Below the pieces are notes generated by a model, which was not told the DNA's origin, searched no databases, and saw only the letters and a program-made list of their open reading frames with translations. From Maniola hyperantus (lineage: Eukaryota > Arthropoda > Insecta > Lepidoptera > Nymphalidae), in NCBI RefSeq assembly GCF_902806685.2, contig NC_048556.1:744001-808000 (forward strand): a stretch of 64,000 bases of DNA. Direction: 5' to 3'. Each line of letters opens with the position of its first letter. The first letter of the stretch is position 1. A program made the translations under genes and the position numbers. Shown piece after piece: positions 10,496 to 21,534 of the stretch.

Positions 10496-11035
10496 GAGTA
10501 CGCACATACAAGGTTTTGCATGAAAACAAAATCGTAACATGTTGACAAGTAGAGGAGTAACATAGGCTACTTTTTTTACCGATTTTCAAAAAAGGAGGAG
10601 TTTTTCTACCTATATACACCGAAATCTCCGATTTGCGTAATTTTTTTTAATCGCTAGAAAAACTTTGACACAATGTCCCATAAAAAATGGATTCCAACTG
10701 CAACTTGACTAAACTACGTTTTTTGAGCAAGAAAATAGTCGATAGCTAGTCCCTTCCTCGTCGGCTGTGAAAGAATTACTTACTTTACTGTTAGACTTTT
10801 TGTTTTCTTAAATCAACGTTATGCATGTTTTGCAAAACAAAAATAACTAATACGTACTTATTAGAACTAAGGTCGCCATCTCCGAATGCTCTTATTCAGA
10901 TGATTTGAGATAACGCGTGCCAAAGTGCCTACTTAGCTTGCTGTAGCTAATGCGAACGATTATGTCATCTTATTAAATGCCCATTATTATTTCTAAGTTT
11001 TACCTACCCTTTTTTTTAACGCTGGCAAATGCGTT
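10496..11035. other. unique AT-rich DNA
   Basis: No gene or recognised repeat. Confidence 0.4.
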
Positions 11036-11305
11036 TACGCATCCCCCCCTCCTGGAAGGCAGCCAGCAAACCAGCCAGCCAACCAACTGGAGGGAAGGTA
11101 TGTGGGACTCGCCGGCCGAGAGGCGACCGAAATACCCACTAAAACCCAGCGGCGCTCCTGCGCGTCGCCTGGCGACTGGGTCACGGGAACGCCGAAGCAA
11201 ACCACCGCGACCCAGTCAACGACATCCGCCGAGGCGGACCCTCCACCGGGGACCCCGCTCACGAGGTCCCCATACCGCACGTCCGAGGCGGTTACTCTAG
11301 TCCAC
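11036..11305. other. GC-rich island with overlapping open frames
   Basis: About 270 bases of high GC with many CpG. Frames are open on both strands over 60-107 codons, as expected of stop-poor GC-rich DNA. The edges are abrupt. There is no recognised domain; the low-complexity Arg/Pro-rich translation argues against a gene. It may be a fragment captured or inserted from elsewhere. Confidence 0.35.
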
Positions 11306-11511
11306 CTACGGATCTATTATACTACGGCACTATTTATATTATTTTAGTCAATTATTTAAGTTTGAAAATGTAATTAAATACACACTGAAAACGTACATTG
11401 TTATCTACTCAGTACAAAAGACTTCAACGGGTTATCGGCTTCTATTAATTAATTATTTCACTGTATTTCATATTTTACTGCTCAAATATTTTTAAATGTA
11501 ACTATCCCTGC

Positions 11512-11645
11512 CCATATTATATAAATGTGAAAATGTATTTCTTTGTTGGTTTGTCCTTCAATCACGCCGCAATTTCGAAAAATACGATTGTAATACGGAA
11601 CCCTCGGTGCGCGAGCCTGACTCGCCTTGGCCGGTTTCTTTTTAC
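11512..11645 (+). mobile_element. Hel-2 start fused to GTTCC-repeat end
   Basis: 11512-11572 is a Hel-2 start (TATAAATGTGAAAATG, GTTGGTTTGTCCTTCAATC). It passes directly into 11573-11645, the GTTCC-repeat end (AATACGATTGTAATACGGAA, GCCTTGGCCGGTTTC). The junction is abrupt. Confidence 0.75.
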
Positions 11646-11877
11646 TAAAACGGCAACTAATAAATGTCCAGAAGCAAGATCGAGTGAAGTTTATTTGTAA
11701 ATCTGAAACACCATAAGTAAATGTTAACAGATTATTCAACACAAGTGATAAAAACGTCAGCTGTTTTTTATTTTCCGTCGTGTTTCGTATTTTTATATTA
11801 TCTTTAAATCATATCTTAATGATATTTGGTAATATAAATATATACATACCTACCTACAATCTACATACAGCCAAACC

Positions 11878-11945
11878 CTTCTCACTCTGAGAAGAGACCC
11901 GTGCTCTGCAGTGAGCCGACAATGGGTTGAACATGATGAATTAAG
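11878..11945 (+). mobile_element. SINE-2 tail fragment
   Basis: CCTTCTCACTCTGAGAAGAG, GACCCGTGCTCTG and GTGAGCCGACAATGGGTTGA. Confidence 0.75.
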
Positions 11946-12590
11946 TATGTGTTTAAATTTCTATTTTCTTGAAAAATGATTAAGTAATGTAAACCATTCA
12001 GAACCATTTAGAATTTAAATGAATTTGTAATGTATAGGTATGGTCACCAAAGATAACTATAAAGTCCAATTTTAATTTTGTAGTTGCTTATAAAGGTATG
12101 AGTAGTATTTTCGAGACCATCCCATCAAACTTAATCCAGGAAACGTAAACTTTAAGTTAAAATAACCTTTAAAAAGGAAAAAAGATATCATTATGTTTTT
12201 TTTTAAAAACAAAATGTTTAAAGTTTTGTTTTTAAAGTTCAAAATTAAAGAAGGGCAGGTAATTTACAATTTTGAAAGTTTTCTGTTTCAAATATTATAC
12301 CTACTGGAATTGGTAAGCCTACTCGGGTGAAACCGGGGTGGGTTAACTAGCTCTTAATAATGAATTGTCAATAAAAAGATGTAATTACTAAAATCTAGAC
12401 TTAATAATAATCTGAAAGGTTATACCTACAATAAAAATAAAAATTTGCAGCTGTCTTTTTGAGCTTTAGTTAATAATTAAGATTGTCTTTAAATTGTCTG
12501 TATAATTAATTTAACTAGATTTATACGAACATACTATTCACTTTTATTCGGTCTTAATATTAAATATACTAACTTTTGCCGTCGGTTTCA
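11946..12590. other. unique AT-rich DNA
   Basis: Low complexity near 12180-12240 (A- and T-rich, partly self-complementary). No gene seen. Confidence 0.4.
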
Positions 12591-12597
12591 CTTGTCT

Positions 12598-12813
12598 ATT
12601 GTATATTGAAAGGAAAAGCTGACAGACTGACTGACTGAACCAATGTACAGCTCAAACTACTGGACGGATGGGGCTGATATTTGGCATGCAGATAGCCTTA
12701 TATACTTACTTATTATAATGTAGACATCCAATAAGAAAGGGTTTTTGGAAATTCAACTCCTAAGAGGGTAAAATAGGGCTATTTTGTGTAGTCCACGCGG
12801 ACGAAGATGCTAG
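12598..12813 (+). mobile_element. Hel-1 copy
   Basis: TATATTGAAAGGAAAAGCTGAC start, GACT units, CATCCAATAAGAAAGGGTTT and CCACGCGGACGAAGATGCTAG. The hairpin is partly deleted. Confidence 0.8.
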
Positions 12814-12833
12814 TGCTATATATACAGTATACG

Positions 12834-12979
12834 CAGTGGCGTGCACAGTGTTTGAAGCCAGGGTAAGCATTAGTTAGGTAGGAACCTATTTACTGGCAGG
12901 TCATAATGAAAAATATGCATTGAGCCATTACAACTGGGGTAAGCAGTGCACTTATGCCTCTATGACCTACACGCCACTG
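12834..12979. mobile_element. hAT-type MITE with 8-bp target duplication
   Basis: Same family as 9500-9663 in the opposite orientation. Ends are CAGTGGCGTGCA and TACACGCCACTG. The flanks 12826-12833 and 12980-12987 are both AGTATACG. Length 146 bp, no coding capacity. Confidence 0.92.
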
Positions 12980-13202
12980 AGTATACGGATCTAGGATGAA
13001 GACTTAAAACTAGCACACTTGGCTCATGAAGAGCACTATCTCTTCTACTTTCGTGTTTTTATCTTCTATCTTACTGATCATCAAATACATAAATTTAGAT
13101 ATTTTTTTTGAAATTATAAGTTTCAAAATTAAACAAAGTAATCTATCTATCGAGGCCCCCGGGGGTCTCCCGTCTCCTGCTTGTCCACTCATACATAATT
13201 AA

Positions 13203-13427
13203 CTAGATGATGACCGCGACTTCTTCCGCGTGGATTCAGATTTTTTTAGAATCCCGTAGGAACTTTTTGATTTTCCGGGATAAAAAGTAGCCTATGTCCT
13301 TCCCCGGGATGCAAACTATTTCTGTACCGAATTTTGTTGAAATCGGTTTTGCGGATGAGTCGTGAAAAGCTAGCAGACAGACAGACAGACAGACACACTT
13401 TCGCATTTATAATATTATAAGTATGGA
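13203..13427 (-). mobile_element. Hel-3 copy
   Basis: CTAG at 13203-13206, the GACCGCGACTTCTTCCGCG hairpin, TTCCGGGATAAAAAGTAGCC, TGAAATCGG, GAAAAGCTAGCAGACAGACA and a TTCGCATTTATAATATTAT start region. Confidence 0.83.
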
Positions 13428-14740
13428 AGTATGGATTATCCACTAATACATTCAGCTCTGGTTCTGTGGCAGGGAGATCGTGGAGCTGACATATGTCATA
13501 TGTGGCCACTTCAATACAAACCGCCTCATAGACGGGTAAAAAAAAGCTGTAATAAAAAAATACAATAATTTAAACAAAAGATGTCACTTGACTTAATGAA
13601 GAAATTTGAAATGAAGACCTCCCGACCTTGACACGGCAGGCCGGCTTTCGCACCAGCATTCCGCTCCATCCTACCACCACGCTATCACCACCGAAGCTTC
13701 GGTGGCATCGCGCAGTCGCCGCCGAGCGTCCGGACCATCTCGCCGCATCCTGAAATCTCAGAATCGGTATTTTTGACATATATTTAACGTAAAGTTTTAT
13801 AGTGTTTTCAAAATATTCTTTACCGGTGCTTTCAAACTATGGATACTTTTTAATTTTCAATTTCGTTTAATTCACATAAATAACAGTTTTTTATTTTATT
13901 TTAAACATTTAGCTTTTCCAGTTTTTTTTTTAATATTTTTTCCTCAAATTTTAAGGGCCTTTAATTTTTTTTAAGAAATAAGCCATTTTAAGGTTACATA
14001 AATTTTTAGGTATCTGCAGTTTTAACTATTTGAATAAAGATTTTACAGTCGTAGCACATGGAAAATTTTACCAAACATTGGTTTTTTAGCATCCCCTCCA
14101 CTTTTAATGTACCTTCAAGTCAAGAGTGAATAGGCATTTTCTAGGCAAAGGCGCTTCATCTTAGGCTAGCAGCTCTAATTTCAGCCTAGCGCTATAAACT
14201 AGATATACATTTAAAAAGTCCATATAATTTTTTTAATTTATCATTAAATATTAACTATTTTTAGTAATATGTAACTTTTAATATTTTAAGTTACAGTCAC
14301 TTAGCAGACCTTCCACCCAAAAACAGCCATTGAAAAATTTTGCCGCGGAATTTTCAGTCTAGTGACAAAACCATCCGCCAAATTAAAAACAATGCTAAGT
14401 TAATTTATCAAACATACTTTTGTCAAATCTTAAGACATTGTCCAACATGTTTTTTTAAAGAAAATGCCCAATTACGTGCACTTTGCGCAACTATCGCGCC
14501 GTGAGAGCCATTGTCTCAGTAACTACACTACGCGGTTTTTGCCTATCGTTATATGTTTCTCTTATACAATATAGGGAACTAAGTAGATATGTATTTAGAT
14601 TAAAGCCTTTATTATTATATGTTTCAAAACATAACGGAGTCAAGGAAAAACGATCTCTTCTAAGATTTCTTTAAAAATACTAATTCGTGTCAACCAAAAG
14701 ATTGTAATATAGTTGATAGGTTGTCTCAAAAGTTTTCCTT
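13428..14740. other. unassigned DNA
   Basis: 13615-13760 is GC-rich (CACGGCAGGCCGGC, CGCAGTCGCCGCCGAGCGTC). From 13780 to 14470 it is strongly AT-rich and simple. No gene is supported. Confidence 0.4.
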
Positions 14741-14761
14741 CATTGAAAAATCTTTATAATT

Positions 14762-14873
14762 ATATTATCTAGTATCTTTAGTTTGAAAGCATCCAACTGA
14801 AAGTGAACTGACTTGCGTGTGAAGTGATTTAAATCTTTTCTGTGAACTCTCGAAGTGACGAAAACCCTGTGTC
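14762..14873 (+). other. candidate non-coding first exon
   Basis: A compact unique stretch (GAAAGTGAACTGACTTGCGTG, GTGAAGTGATTTAAATC) ends at a strong splice donor, CCTGTGTCG followed by GTAAGTG at 14874. It resembles an insect 5' UTR exon and lies on the strand of the gene at 55 kb, which begins with a spliced 5' UTR. The link is inference only. Confidence 0.25.
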
Positions 14874-14937
14874 GGTAAGTGTCTATGATAACTTAGAACA
14901 TTATGTTACACATGCAGAACATACTTATCTAATTATT

Positions 14938-15035
14938 ATCTGTTCAGGCAGGCAGGATTCGGACCTGCCTATATACCGAGGGGTGACGCAGATTCGAATC
15001 CTGCCAGCAATTTTCGATATGTATTTAAAATTATT
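14938..15035 (+). mobile_element. SINE-3, tRNA-like head
   Basis: Box B-like CAGATTCGAATCCTGCCAGC followed by ATATGTATTTAAAATTATTT, the same order as at 34905-35035. The acceptor stem is not paired, so it is not a tRNA gene. Confidence 0.55.
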
Positions 15036-16113
15036 TAGAAATTTACTTGAAGTATGCGTAAGCAAAATCCTATCATAAAATATAAAACTTGTCAAATTGA
15101 CTTTTATCCCCAGATATGGCATAATGAAAAATCGATCCTAATATTATTTTTATTACGAACGTTGTAACGCGTTGAAGTCTTTTGTATTAGACTGCGTGAG
15201 TGAATTTTATTGACCATTCATTTAGCAATGCACAAACTACTTATGTTGTTATTTTTATGCTTTTTATTATTTATATATTATATTTTACTTAAAAATATAA
15301 TTTTCATATAAATAATATTATAAAAAACTTTACATGATTTTAATAGTAAATACTACTAAAACCTATACCTACTCACCTACTAACCTACTCATATATATTT
15401 TTTGTCATTTTTTATTCAGGAATTAATGTAATAAAGGGGGGTTTTAACTATTTATGAATTGCCCTAATCATTTTAAAGCATATTGTGAGATGTGAAAATA
15501 AAAAGAAGACGGTTCGGATGAATTTGTTGTGATTTTCTTCACAGAAAAGGTCGCGTTTGGAACTTATATTTCAATTCATAAATATATTTTTATTGACTAT
15601 TGATTTATTTATTATTAGATAATATTATCATGCACTCTATAATTGTATCACGACAAGAAAGGAAATAACATAAAAATAACATATTTTACATACGTACATG
15701 TTTATTGTGTTTAACATGTGTTGGATCAGCAACATATAATAATATATTATATATAATACAGCAATATACACAAAAGGGGGTCTAATAATAATTTATTTAT
15801 TTAATAACTCAGTACAGTTCTTTTCTCTGGAATACTGACCCCTAAACTAGGAAATCCCTAAATTATAATTAGTTTTTGTAATCATATTACCTAACTTTTA
15901 TTATAACACCTGATGAAAGTAGATGATAAGTAACGCATCTCTGCGACGAGTATGTCAGTCTCATAGTTATACATCGAACCGTTATTTCACAATTAATTGC
16001 CATTTTTTTTATTTTATTTATGCGTTTTATTGCCTCTTTACACGTATCATACCTCATTCTCATTGTTTTTGCGTATAACATTACATAAATTATGTCAGTG
16101 TAATATAAATTAT
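15036..16113. other. AT-rich DNA with a LINE fragment
   Basis: 15793-15862 (CTCAGTACAGTTCTTTTC, ACCCCTAAACTAGGAAATC) is the reverse complement of 24455-24525, a LINE 3' region. The rest is AT-rich with no gene. Confidence 0.45.
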
Positions 16114-16114
16114 A

Positions 16115-16336
16115 CTAGATGATGCCCGCGACTTCGTCCGCGTGGATTTAGGTTTTTTAAAAGCCCGTGGGGACTCTTTAATTTTCCTGGATAAAAAGTA
16201 CCCTATGTCCTTCCCCGGGATGCAAGCTATCTCTGTACCAAATTTCATCTAAATCGGTTGGACGGTTGGGCCGCGAAAAGCTAGCAGACAGACAGACAGA
16301 CAAACACACTTTCGCATTTATAATATTAGTATTAAT
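16115..16336 (-). mobile_element. Hel-3, complete
   Basis: ACTAG at the left, the GCCCGCGACTTCGTCCGCGT hairpin, CTTCCCCGGGATGCAAGC, TCTCTGTACCAAATTTC, GAAAAGCTAGCAGACAGACA and a TTTATAATATTAG start region. Confidence 0.87.
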
Positions 16337-16364
16337 CACTAAGTTTTTAAAATCACACAAAGGT

Positions 16365-16540
16365 TGTGTATACGTTAGTTACTCTTCCACGCAAAACCTA
16401 CTGGACTAATCTGGCTGAAATTTGGTATGGAGGTAGTTATACCCTGAAACACAGGTTACTTTTTATTTCGTAAAATAAAAGAGTTCCCGCGAGATTCAAA
16501 AACCTATATACACGCGAACGAAGTCACGGGTATCATCTAG
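16365..16540 (+). mobile_element. Helitron-like element, divergent
   Basis: Interior CTACTGGACTAATCTGGCTG, then AAAGAGTTCCCGCGAGATTC and GCGAACGAAGTCACGGGTAT, ending in CATCTAG before T. Left end approximate. Confidence 0.65.
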
Positions 16541-16555
16541 TTGCATAATAAATCA

Positions 16556-16672
16556 TCCGTCACGCTGGCCAAGTGCCAATTCGCACTAGGCCTGCGTGGC
16601 GGACTATGCCCTAAACTCCTCTCATTTAAGCGGAGACCCATGCCCAGTAGTGATCATGATGATGATGATGAA
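16556..16672 (+). mobile_element. SINE-2 3' part
   Basis: GTCACGCTGGCCAAGTGCC, GGAGACCCATGCCCAGTAGT and GATCATGATGATGATGATG. Confidence 0.8.
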
Positions 16673-17141
16673 ATGCTATGCTTAGTTGTGATAATACAAG
16701 ACGTCCTTTCTCACCCTATTCTGACCCATTAGGTTAGAAAGGACATGTTTTTGACTAATATCTAGTGTAACATGAACAGAGCTACAAAATGCAATGTTTC
16801 GCAATGATGGTCAATTGAACACCAAATAAGCTTGACAGATTATTGAATAGCATTCGATACACTGCCACAGTCAGATGCGATGCATTTGCTCAATGCACGG
16901 ACTAATTTGTGTGTGCCTTAAGTTACAAGATGGACGGGTGGAAGGATGGAAGACAGTCATAGTCAAAGTCAAATAATTTAGTCAAATTCAGTACTATTGT
17001 ACACTTTTTGATGGTCAGTTATTGTTGGATTTGTAAGACAATGTAATGGTGATAAATAATTACGTAAACGTAAAGCTAACGGTACGACGGCTTCAAAAGC
17101 ACTCAGATCTGAGAAGAGCCCACAACAAACTCAACTGGGTA
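16673..17141. other. unique DNA
   Basis: No gene or repeat recognised. Confidence 0.4.
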
Positions 17142-17287
17142 TTAGGCTGAGATCTATAGAGCGCACTTTGATTTTGCTCAGACTTACGACACTGTTAGAA
17201 GGGGACAGATATGTAAGCTATATAACACTATCTCGTTTTAAAAGTGTCTTAAGACTGAGCAAAGTGCGTTCTATAGATTCAGCCTTA
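17142..17287. mobile_element. palindromic MITE
   Basis: Left arm GGCTGAGATCTATAGAGCGC then ACTTTG, mirrored at the right by CAAAGTGCG, TTCTATAGATTCAGCC. Arms are about 40 bases with a few mismatches around a 60-base loop. Confidence 0.75.
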
Positions 17288-17339
17288 GAGCGTTCAATCC
17301 TTTAGGCACTTGTCCCATCACTGGCAAGGGGTGCGACTT

Positions 17340-17580
17340 CTTCTTCGTCATAACACTCTTGGTAGAGCGTTGTGATCAAAGTGGCAGGTCCCGGGTTCGA
17401 TTCAGCTCGAACGCCTCGTGAAGCGCATATGCGGTGAAGCGCATTTACTTGCTGGCCGATAGCTTGGACACTCGTGCAAGAGACCGTCCACAGCAAACTT
17501 AGTTTGGTCGGCCCATCGCATGGAAGACCTTCCTCGCCCTCTGGTGCCCTCCACCTTGCCCTGTACCTACTACGATACGC
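17340..17580 (-). pseudogene. RTE-type LINE fragment with tRNA-like stretch
   Basis: Read on the - strand, 17500-17570 translates to a Gly/Arg-rich motif close to GKVEGTRGRGRSSMRWADQ. This is typical of the region after the reverse transcriptase in RTE/BovB-like LINEs (expected form GRGRPPxRWxDxI). On the + strand 17385-17404 carries a box B-like GGGTTCGATTC. Fragmentary and non-functional. Confidence 0.6.
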
Positions 17581-17860
17581 TCACACTCACTTTGATTTGA
17601 CGGTAGAATAATATTATAAATGTATTTACTTGTATCATAAAACGCTTATCGCTTGTGAATTGATATACTGTTTTGCAACTATAGTAAGTATAGTGTTTAT
17701 GCAGTTCCATAGTCATTACTGATTACTTATTACATACATAGGTACATACAAAAGCTACTTCGACCTTTAGTGAGTTTACTTTTGCTTCTTATGTGCACCC
17801 TATCTTTGATTAAAGTTAAAACCTATAATGTTTACAATCACAATAATCGCTAAGTAAACT

Positions 17861-17945
17861 GTTGGACCGGGCGGGCTGAAATTTTAGCTATTATAACGTA
17901 GACATCCGCTAAGATTTTTTTAAAAAATTCAACTTCTAAGAGGGT
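17861..17945 (+). mobile_element. Hel-1 internal fragment
   Basis: TGGACCGGGCGGGCTGAAATT, CGTAGACATCCGCTAAG and AAGAGGGTAAATA. A SINE-2 follows directly. Confidence 0.7.
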
Positions 17946-18263
17946 AAATAGCCTAGTAGTTAGAACGTCTGCCTTCTAATCGGAGGTCAGGGGTTGGACC
18001 CCGGGCACGCACCTCTAACTTTTCGGAGTTGTGTGCGTTTTAAGTAATTAAAATAATATCACTTGCTTTAACAGTGAAGGAAAACATCGTGAGGAAATTT
18101 GTATGCCTGAGAGTTCTCCGGCATAATGTTCTCAAAGGTGTGTGAAGTCTACCAATCCGCACATGACCAGCGTGGTAGACTATGGCCAAAACCCATTTCA
18201 TTCTGAGAGGAGACCTGTACTCTGTAGAGCCGGCGATGGGTTGATCATGATTCATGATGATGA
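17946..18263 (+). mobile_element. SINE-2, full length
   Basis: Complete from ATAGCCTAGTAGTTAGAACG through the box B region (slightly mutated), GTGTGCGTTTTAAGTAATTA, ATCGTGAGG and the GGGTTGATCATGATTCATGA tail. Confidence 0.88.
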
Positions 18264-18986
18264 TTGGTCTATCTATACATTTTTGCCCATAATAGCGTGT
18301 CAAGTGATCCCGTCTCCACTGTTGGTTAACGTTTGATGTAATATTTCGTTGTACCCCATTCTTAACATACTTTCTGTCTGTCTGGCCATCTGTCCACTTA
18401 AGGTTTGTTTGCATTGTATAACTTGTTATTACAAAACCGTGACGAATGTCATCCGTTAACACGTCTGCACGACCGGAAGTGTAAATTTGTTTCACATTCA
18501 CAATTTTCTGCATTAAACAATGTATTTGGCTCTGTTATTTTATTGTTTATACGGATAATTACCTAATCAATTAATGGAAAGGTTAACAAAGGTTATGTGA
18601 AATATTTTTATATAAATATTGTATTTAGGCATGATTCACTGACTGACTAATCAGTGACCAGCTTTTGTCCAAAAGCTGGTAAAAAGCTGAAATTTTTCAG
18701 AAAGGTTGAAAAATCCGGTCACAAGCCTTGTCTTGGTATATTATAATTTGGGATCTATATATATTCACAAAATCCGGCCTTATTTTTGCTTTTTGATTTT
18801 CGGCTGGAAGTCGGATTTTTTGCAATTCCTACGGAATAGATAGGGAATAGGTTTTTTTTGCCGCAGGCGGTCTCCATTTTTACGTTTTAAAGATAAGCTT
18901 GATGATCTTGATACTAATTTCAAATGTAGTAAAATGCATTACGATATTTTTTATTGATAAAAAACTACGATACAAGTCTGTCTTTA
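18264..18986. other. unassigned DNA
   Basis: Short direct and inverted words (CCAGCTTTTGTCC, AAAAGCTGGTAAAAAGCTG) near 18658-18690. No gene. Confidence 0.4.
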
Positions 18987-19088
18987 CAGCAAGCTTGCAT
19001 CCCGGGGAAGGACATAGGCTACTTTTTATCCCGGAAAATCAAAGAGTTCCCACGCGGTTTTCAAAAACCGAAATCTAAGTTATCTAGT
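18987..19088 (+). mobile_element. Hel-3 3' part
   Basis: AGCTTGCATCCCGGGGAAGG, CTACTTTTTATCCCGG, AAAGAGTTCCCACGCGG and a terminal CTAG; the hairpin is deleted. Confidence 0.72.
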
Positions 19089-19225
19089 ATCTTATAAGTA
19101 TTACTTCATTTTAAAAACACAATCATGCTGTGTAAAAAATTACTCTCTACCTACATGATAATCCTGCCTCCTCCACTAAAATAATTCTAATTTATTTATT
19201 TAATTAGGAACATTTACAATACACA

Positions 19226-19437
19226 TTGGTAGACTTCACATACCTTTGAGAACATTATGGAGAATTGCAGGCATGCAGGTTTCCTCACGATGTTTCCTTC
19301 ACCGTTAAAGCAAGTGATATTTAATTAATTAAAACGCACATAACTCCGAAAAGTTAGAGATGCGTGTCTGGGATCGAACCCCCGACCTCCGACTAGAAGG
19401 CGGACGTCCTAAGCTTACTACTAGGCTATCATAGCTC
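19226..19437 (-). mobile_element. SINE-2, 3'-truncated
   Basis: Reverse copy from the CATACCTTTGAGAACATTATG block through box B (GGGATCGAACCCCCGACCTC) to the ACTAGGCTATCATAG head. Confidence 0.85.
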
Positions 19438-19534
19438 ACTTTATTTTAGAGATTGGATTGCATGATTGTAAATATAACAAAGATGCTACATAAATTATAA
19501 AGTAGGTGGGTACATGTCACAATCTGCCATACAG

Positions 19535-19825
19535 CCCCAATTCTCTATAGTCTCTCTCTAAACTAAATTTAGAGTGAGACCATCCTTTTCTTTTTACTAA
19601 TGCTAAAAAAGGACCGGAACATGACTTTCACATTTAAAGACTCTAAATTTTAGTGCACAATACAAATTTAAACAGTAGGTTCGCGAGTGCGTGCTAAAAT
19701 CACGGGTTTACCATCTAAAAATTAAATTTAGAAATGTCAAACTGCTTCTGTCCTTTTCATATTACAATAGTAAGAAAAGGGTGCGAATACTCTAAAATTA
19801 GGTTGTGCTTAGAATCGGTGCCAAT
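19535..19825. repeat. degraded TIR element
   Basis: AATTCTCTATAGTCTCTCTC, AAACTAAATTTAGA and a later TCTAAAATTAGGTTGTGC suggest a relative of the MITE at 37991-38124 (ACAATCTCTAAACTAAACTA). Boundaries uncertain. Confidence 0.4.
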
Positions 19826-19855
19826 GTGTAATTGTGATAAAATGTACCTACTTAT

Positions 19856-20090
19856 TTAAGAATTATTTAGACATTCCCTTGAAGTGTTGGTATCATAAAT
19901 CACTCTCATGAAGATCATAAATTCTGCTTCTGTTGCGGGATATGGCTTCTGCAGCTGGGCGTCATCAGCACGTATTACTCGGTATGACACAACTTTCATA
20001 GCGCATACCGCGATGCGCTCCGTAACCGCACGCACGGCTTTCACCCGATCACTTGCACCCGCGCGTCTTTTTATATAGGGATGTCACTAT
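19856..20090 (-). promoter_or_regulatory. candidate TATA promoter and leader, - strand
   Basis: On the - strand CCCTATATAAAAAGACGCGC (about 20068-20088) is a good TATA box. A GC-rich, repeat-free leader follows, with a 62-codon open frame (20044 to 19856) containing TERIAVCAMKVVSYRVIRAD. No domain is recognised and no continuation exon was found. It may be a gene start or chance. Confidence 0.25.
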
Positions 20091-20125
20091 TAGGTAGGTA
20101 GGACAACCCACCGCTTCCCACAGCC

Positions 20126-20205
20126 CCACCAACCTCGCGCTTATATGTAGCAGCAGATTCTCCCTAAGACAAACTAGGCACGTTCTAGGGGCGCGAGGTT
20201 ACGAA
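20126..20205. repeat. inverted repeat
   Basis: CCAACCTCGCGC at the left is mirrored by GCGCGAGGTTACG at the right, spaced about 60 bases. The surrounding CpG is high. Confidence 0.45.
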
Positions 20206-20341
20206 GCGGCGCGCGCGATCATGTAGAGTTCCATTAGCTGGCCTACCTAATCATCCGTACTAAGTAATATTATCTTAGAGTGACCGAAACTGCCTCTTCT
20301 CTAATATAGCAAAGTGTCATGACGTGATGTTCTTCATTCGT

Positions 20342-20442
20342 TATTTATTTTTATGCATCATAGTTTTTGAATTATCGTGTAAAATGTCGAAAAAATACGA
20401 CTGTATTACGGAACCCTTGTTGCGCGAGGTAGCCGGTTTTTC
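20342..20442 (+). repeat. GTTCC repeat, 3' part
   Basis: TTTATGCATCATAGTTTTTG, TCGTGTAAAATGTCG, ATACGACTGTATTACGGAAC and AGCCGGTTTTT. Confidence 0.8.
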
Positions 20443-20835
20443 ATCTTTCTATTACTAATATTTAATATCATTTCCGCAAATTTCCGCAAATTCCGCAATC
20501 AAATTATAAACTTTCCTTTACACAAATTTAAAAAAATATATTACAAGTATTCCCCTGATCAAAGCATATTACACAATATTATAGAATTTGCCACATTGCC
20601 AACCTTTAGAATTTTTTTCCATTTTTAAAGATTACTTCTGTCTAGTGTCTACTCGCCATCTTTTGGCAGCCCTGTTTTAATGCAATAAACGTATTGTTCT
20701 TACCGGCAACACGGATTTATTAGATTAATTACCTACAGAAAAACACTTTGTTTTGTAGAGTCGTTGATCTGAGTTTTTATGAGGCACGATTCTTATATTT
20801 TTAACAATGTATTTGTAACACTATTGATTTTACTT
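20443..20835. other. no gene seen
   Basis: A short direct repeat of TTTCCGCAAA lies at 20471-20500. Otherwise unique. Confidence 0.4.
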
Positions 20836-20837
20836 TT

Positions 20838-20925
20838 AGGGTTCCCTACCTCAAAAGAAAAAACGGAACCCTTATAGGATCACTTTGTTGTCTGTCTGTC
20901 TGTCTGTCAAGAAATCTGGATAGGG
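20838..20925 (+). repeat. GTTCC repeat, 5' part
   Basis: TTTAGGGTTCCCTACCTC, GGAACCCTTATAGGATCAC and TTTGTTGTCTGTCTGTCTG. A SINE-1 begins right after, so the rest may have been lost when it inserted. Confidence 0.8.
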
Positions 20926-20929
20926 TATG

Positions 20930-21208
20930 GCCGTTTTAACCCCATTTATTAAACCGTTTATTAAACCCATGCCCCTTGGTTTCTAAACGGCATCGTATCG
21001 GAACGCTAAATCACTTGACGGCACGGCTTTACCGGTAGGGTAGTAACTAGCCGTGGCCGATGCCCACCAGACCAGACCAGAAATTTAGTAATTATCAAAT
21101 TCCAAACCTCTGCCAGGAATCGAACCCGGGACCTCCCTTATTTAGGAATAAGACCACAGCGCTTACTACTGACTATAAAGTACTTAGTACTGCACCAGGG
21201 AGGTCATC
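20930..21208 (-). mobile_element. SINE-1, partial
   Basis: Reverse copy with the TTTCTAAACGGCATCGTATC, ACCGGTAGGGTAGTAACTAG and GGAATCGAACCCGGGACCTC blocks. The 3' third next to the A-tail is missing. Confidence 0.88.
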
Positions 21209-21534
21209 TAGGCTCTACGCAGAAATCTAAGGTAGGTATATGTAATATTATAGTGGTTCTAACGCGATGATGGCACATTAATATTTTCTCGGAAAACCGC
21301 AGTTTCATAATAAGCAGGCACTTTGGCATTAGCCGCGGGTTTAGGACATGTGTGTTTCCCAACAGGTATTTACTTTAATTGACGCAATTTTACGCATTTA
21401 CATGACACGTAAGTAATTTCCACAACATTATGCGATGTCAAAGCTATTATGACGGGTAGAATTCCTTGCATCTGCAGGTTTATGGGTCAAAGGTTTTTAA
21501 TTAATAAACTACCTATTACTTGATAATTTTTGAC
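21209..21534. other. no gene seen
   Basis: Unique AT-rich DNA. Confidence 0.4.

Noticed and set aside
10977..11347. 107-codon + frame and its antisense frames
   Set aside because: All three frames are open because the DNA is GC-rich; the products are low-complexity.
18040..18513. 157-codon - strand open frame
   Set aside because: The frame is antisense to a SINE-2 copy plus flank; the same peptide pieces appear antisense to other SINE-2 copies.
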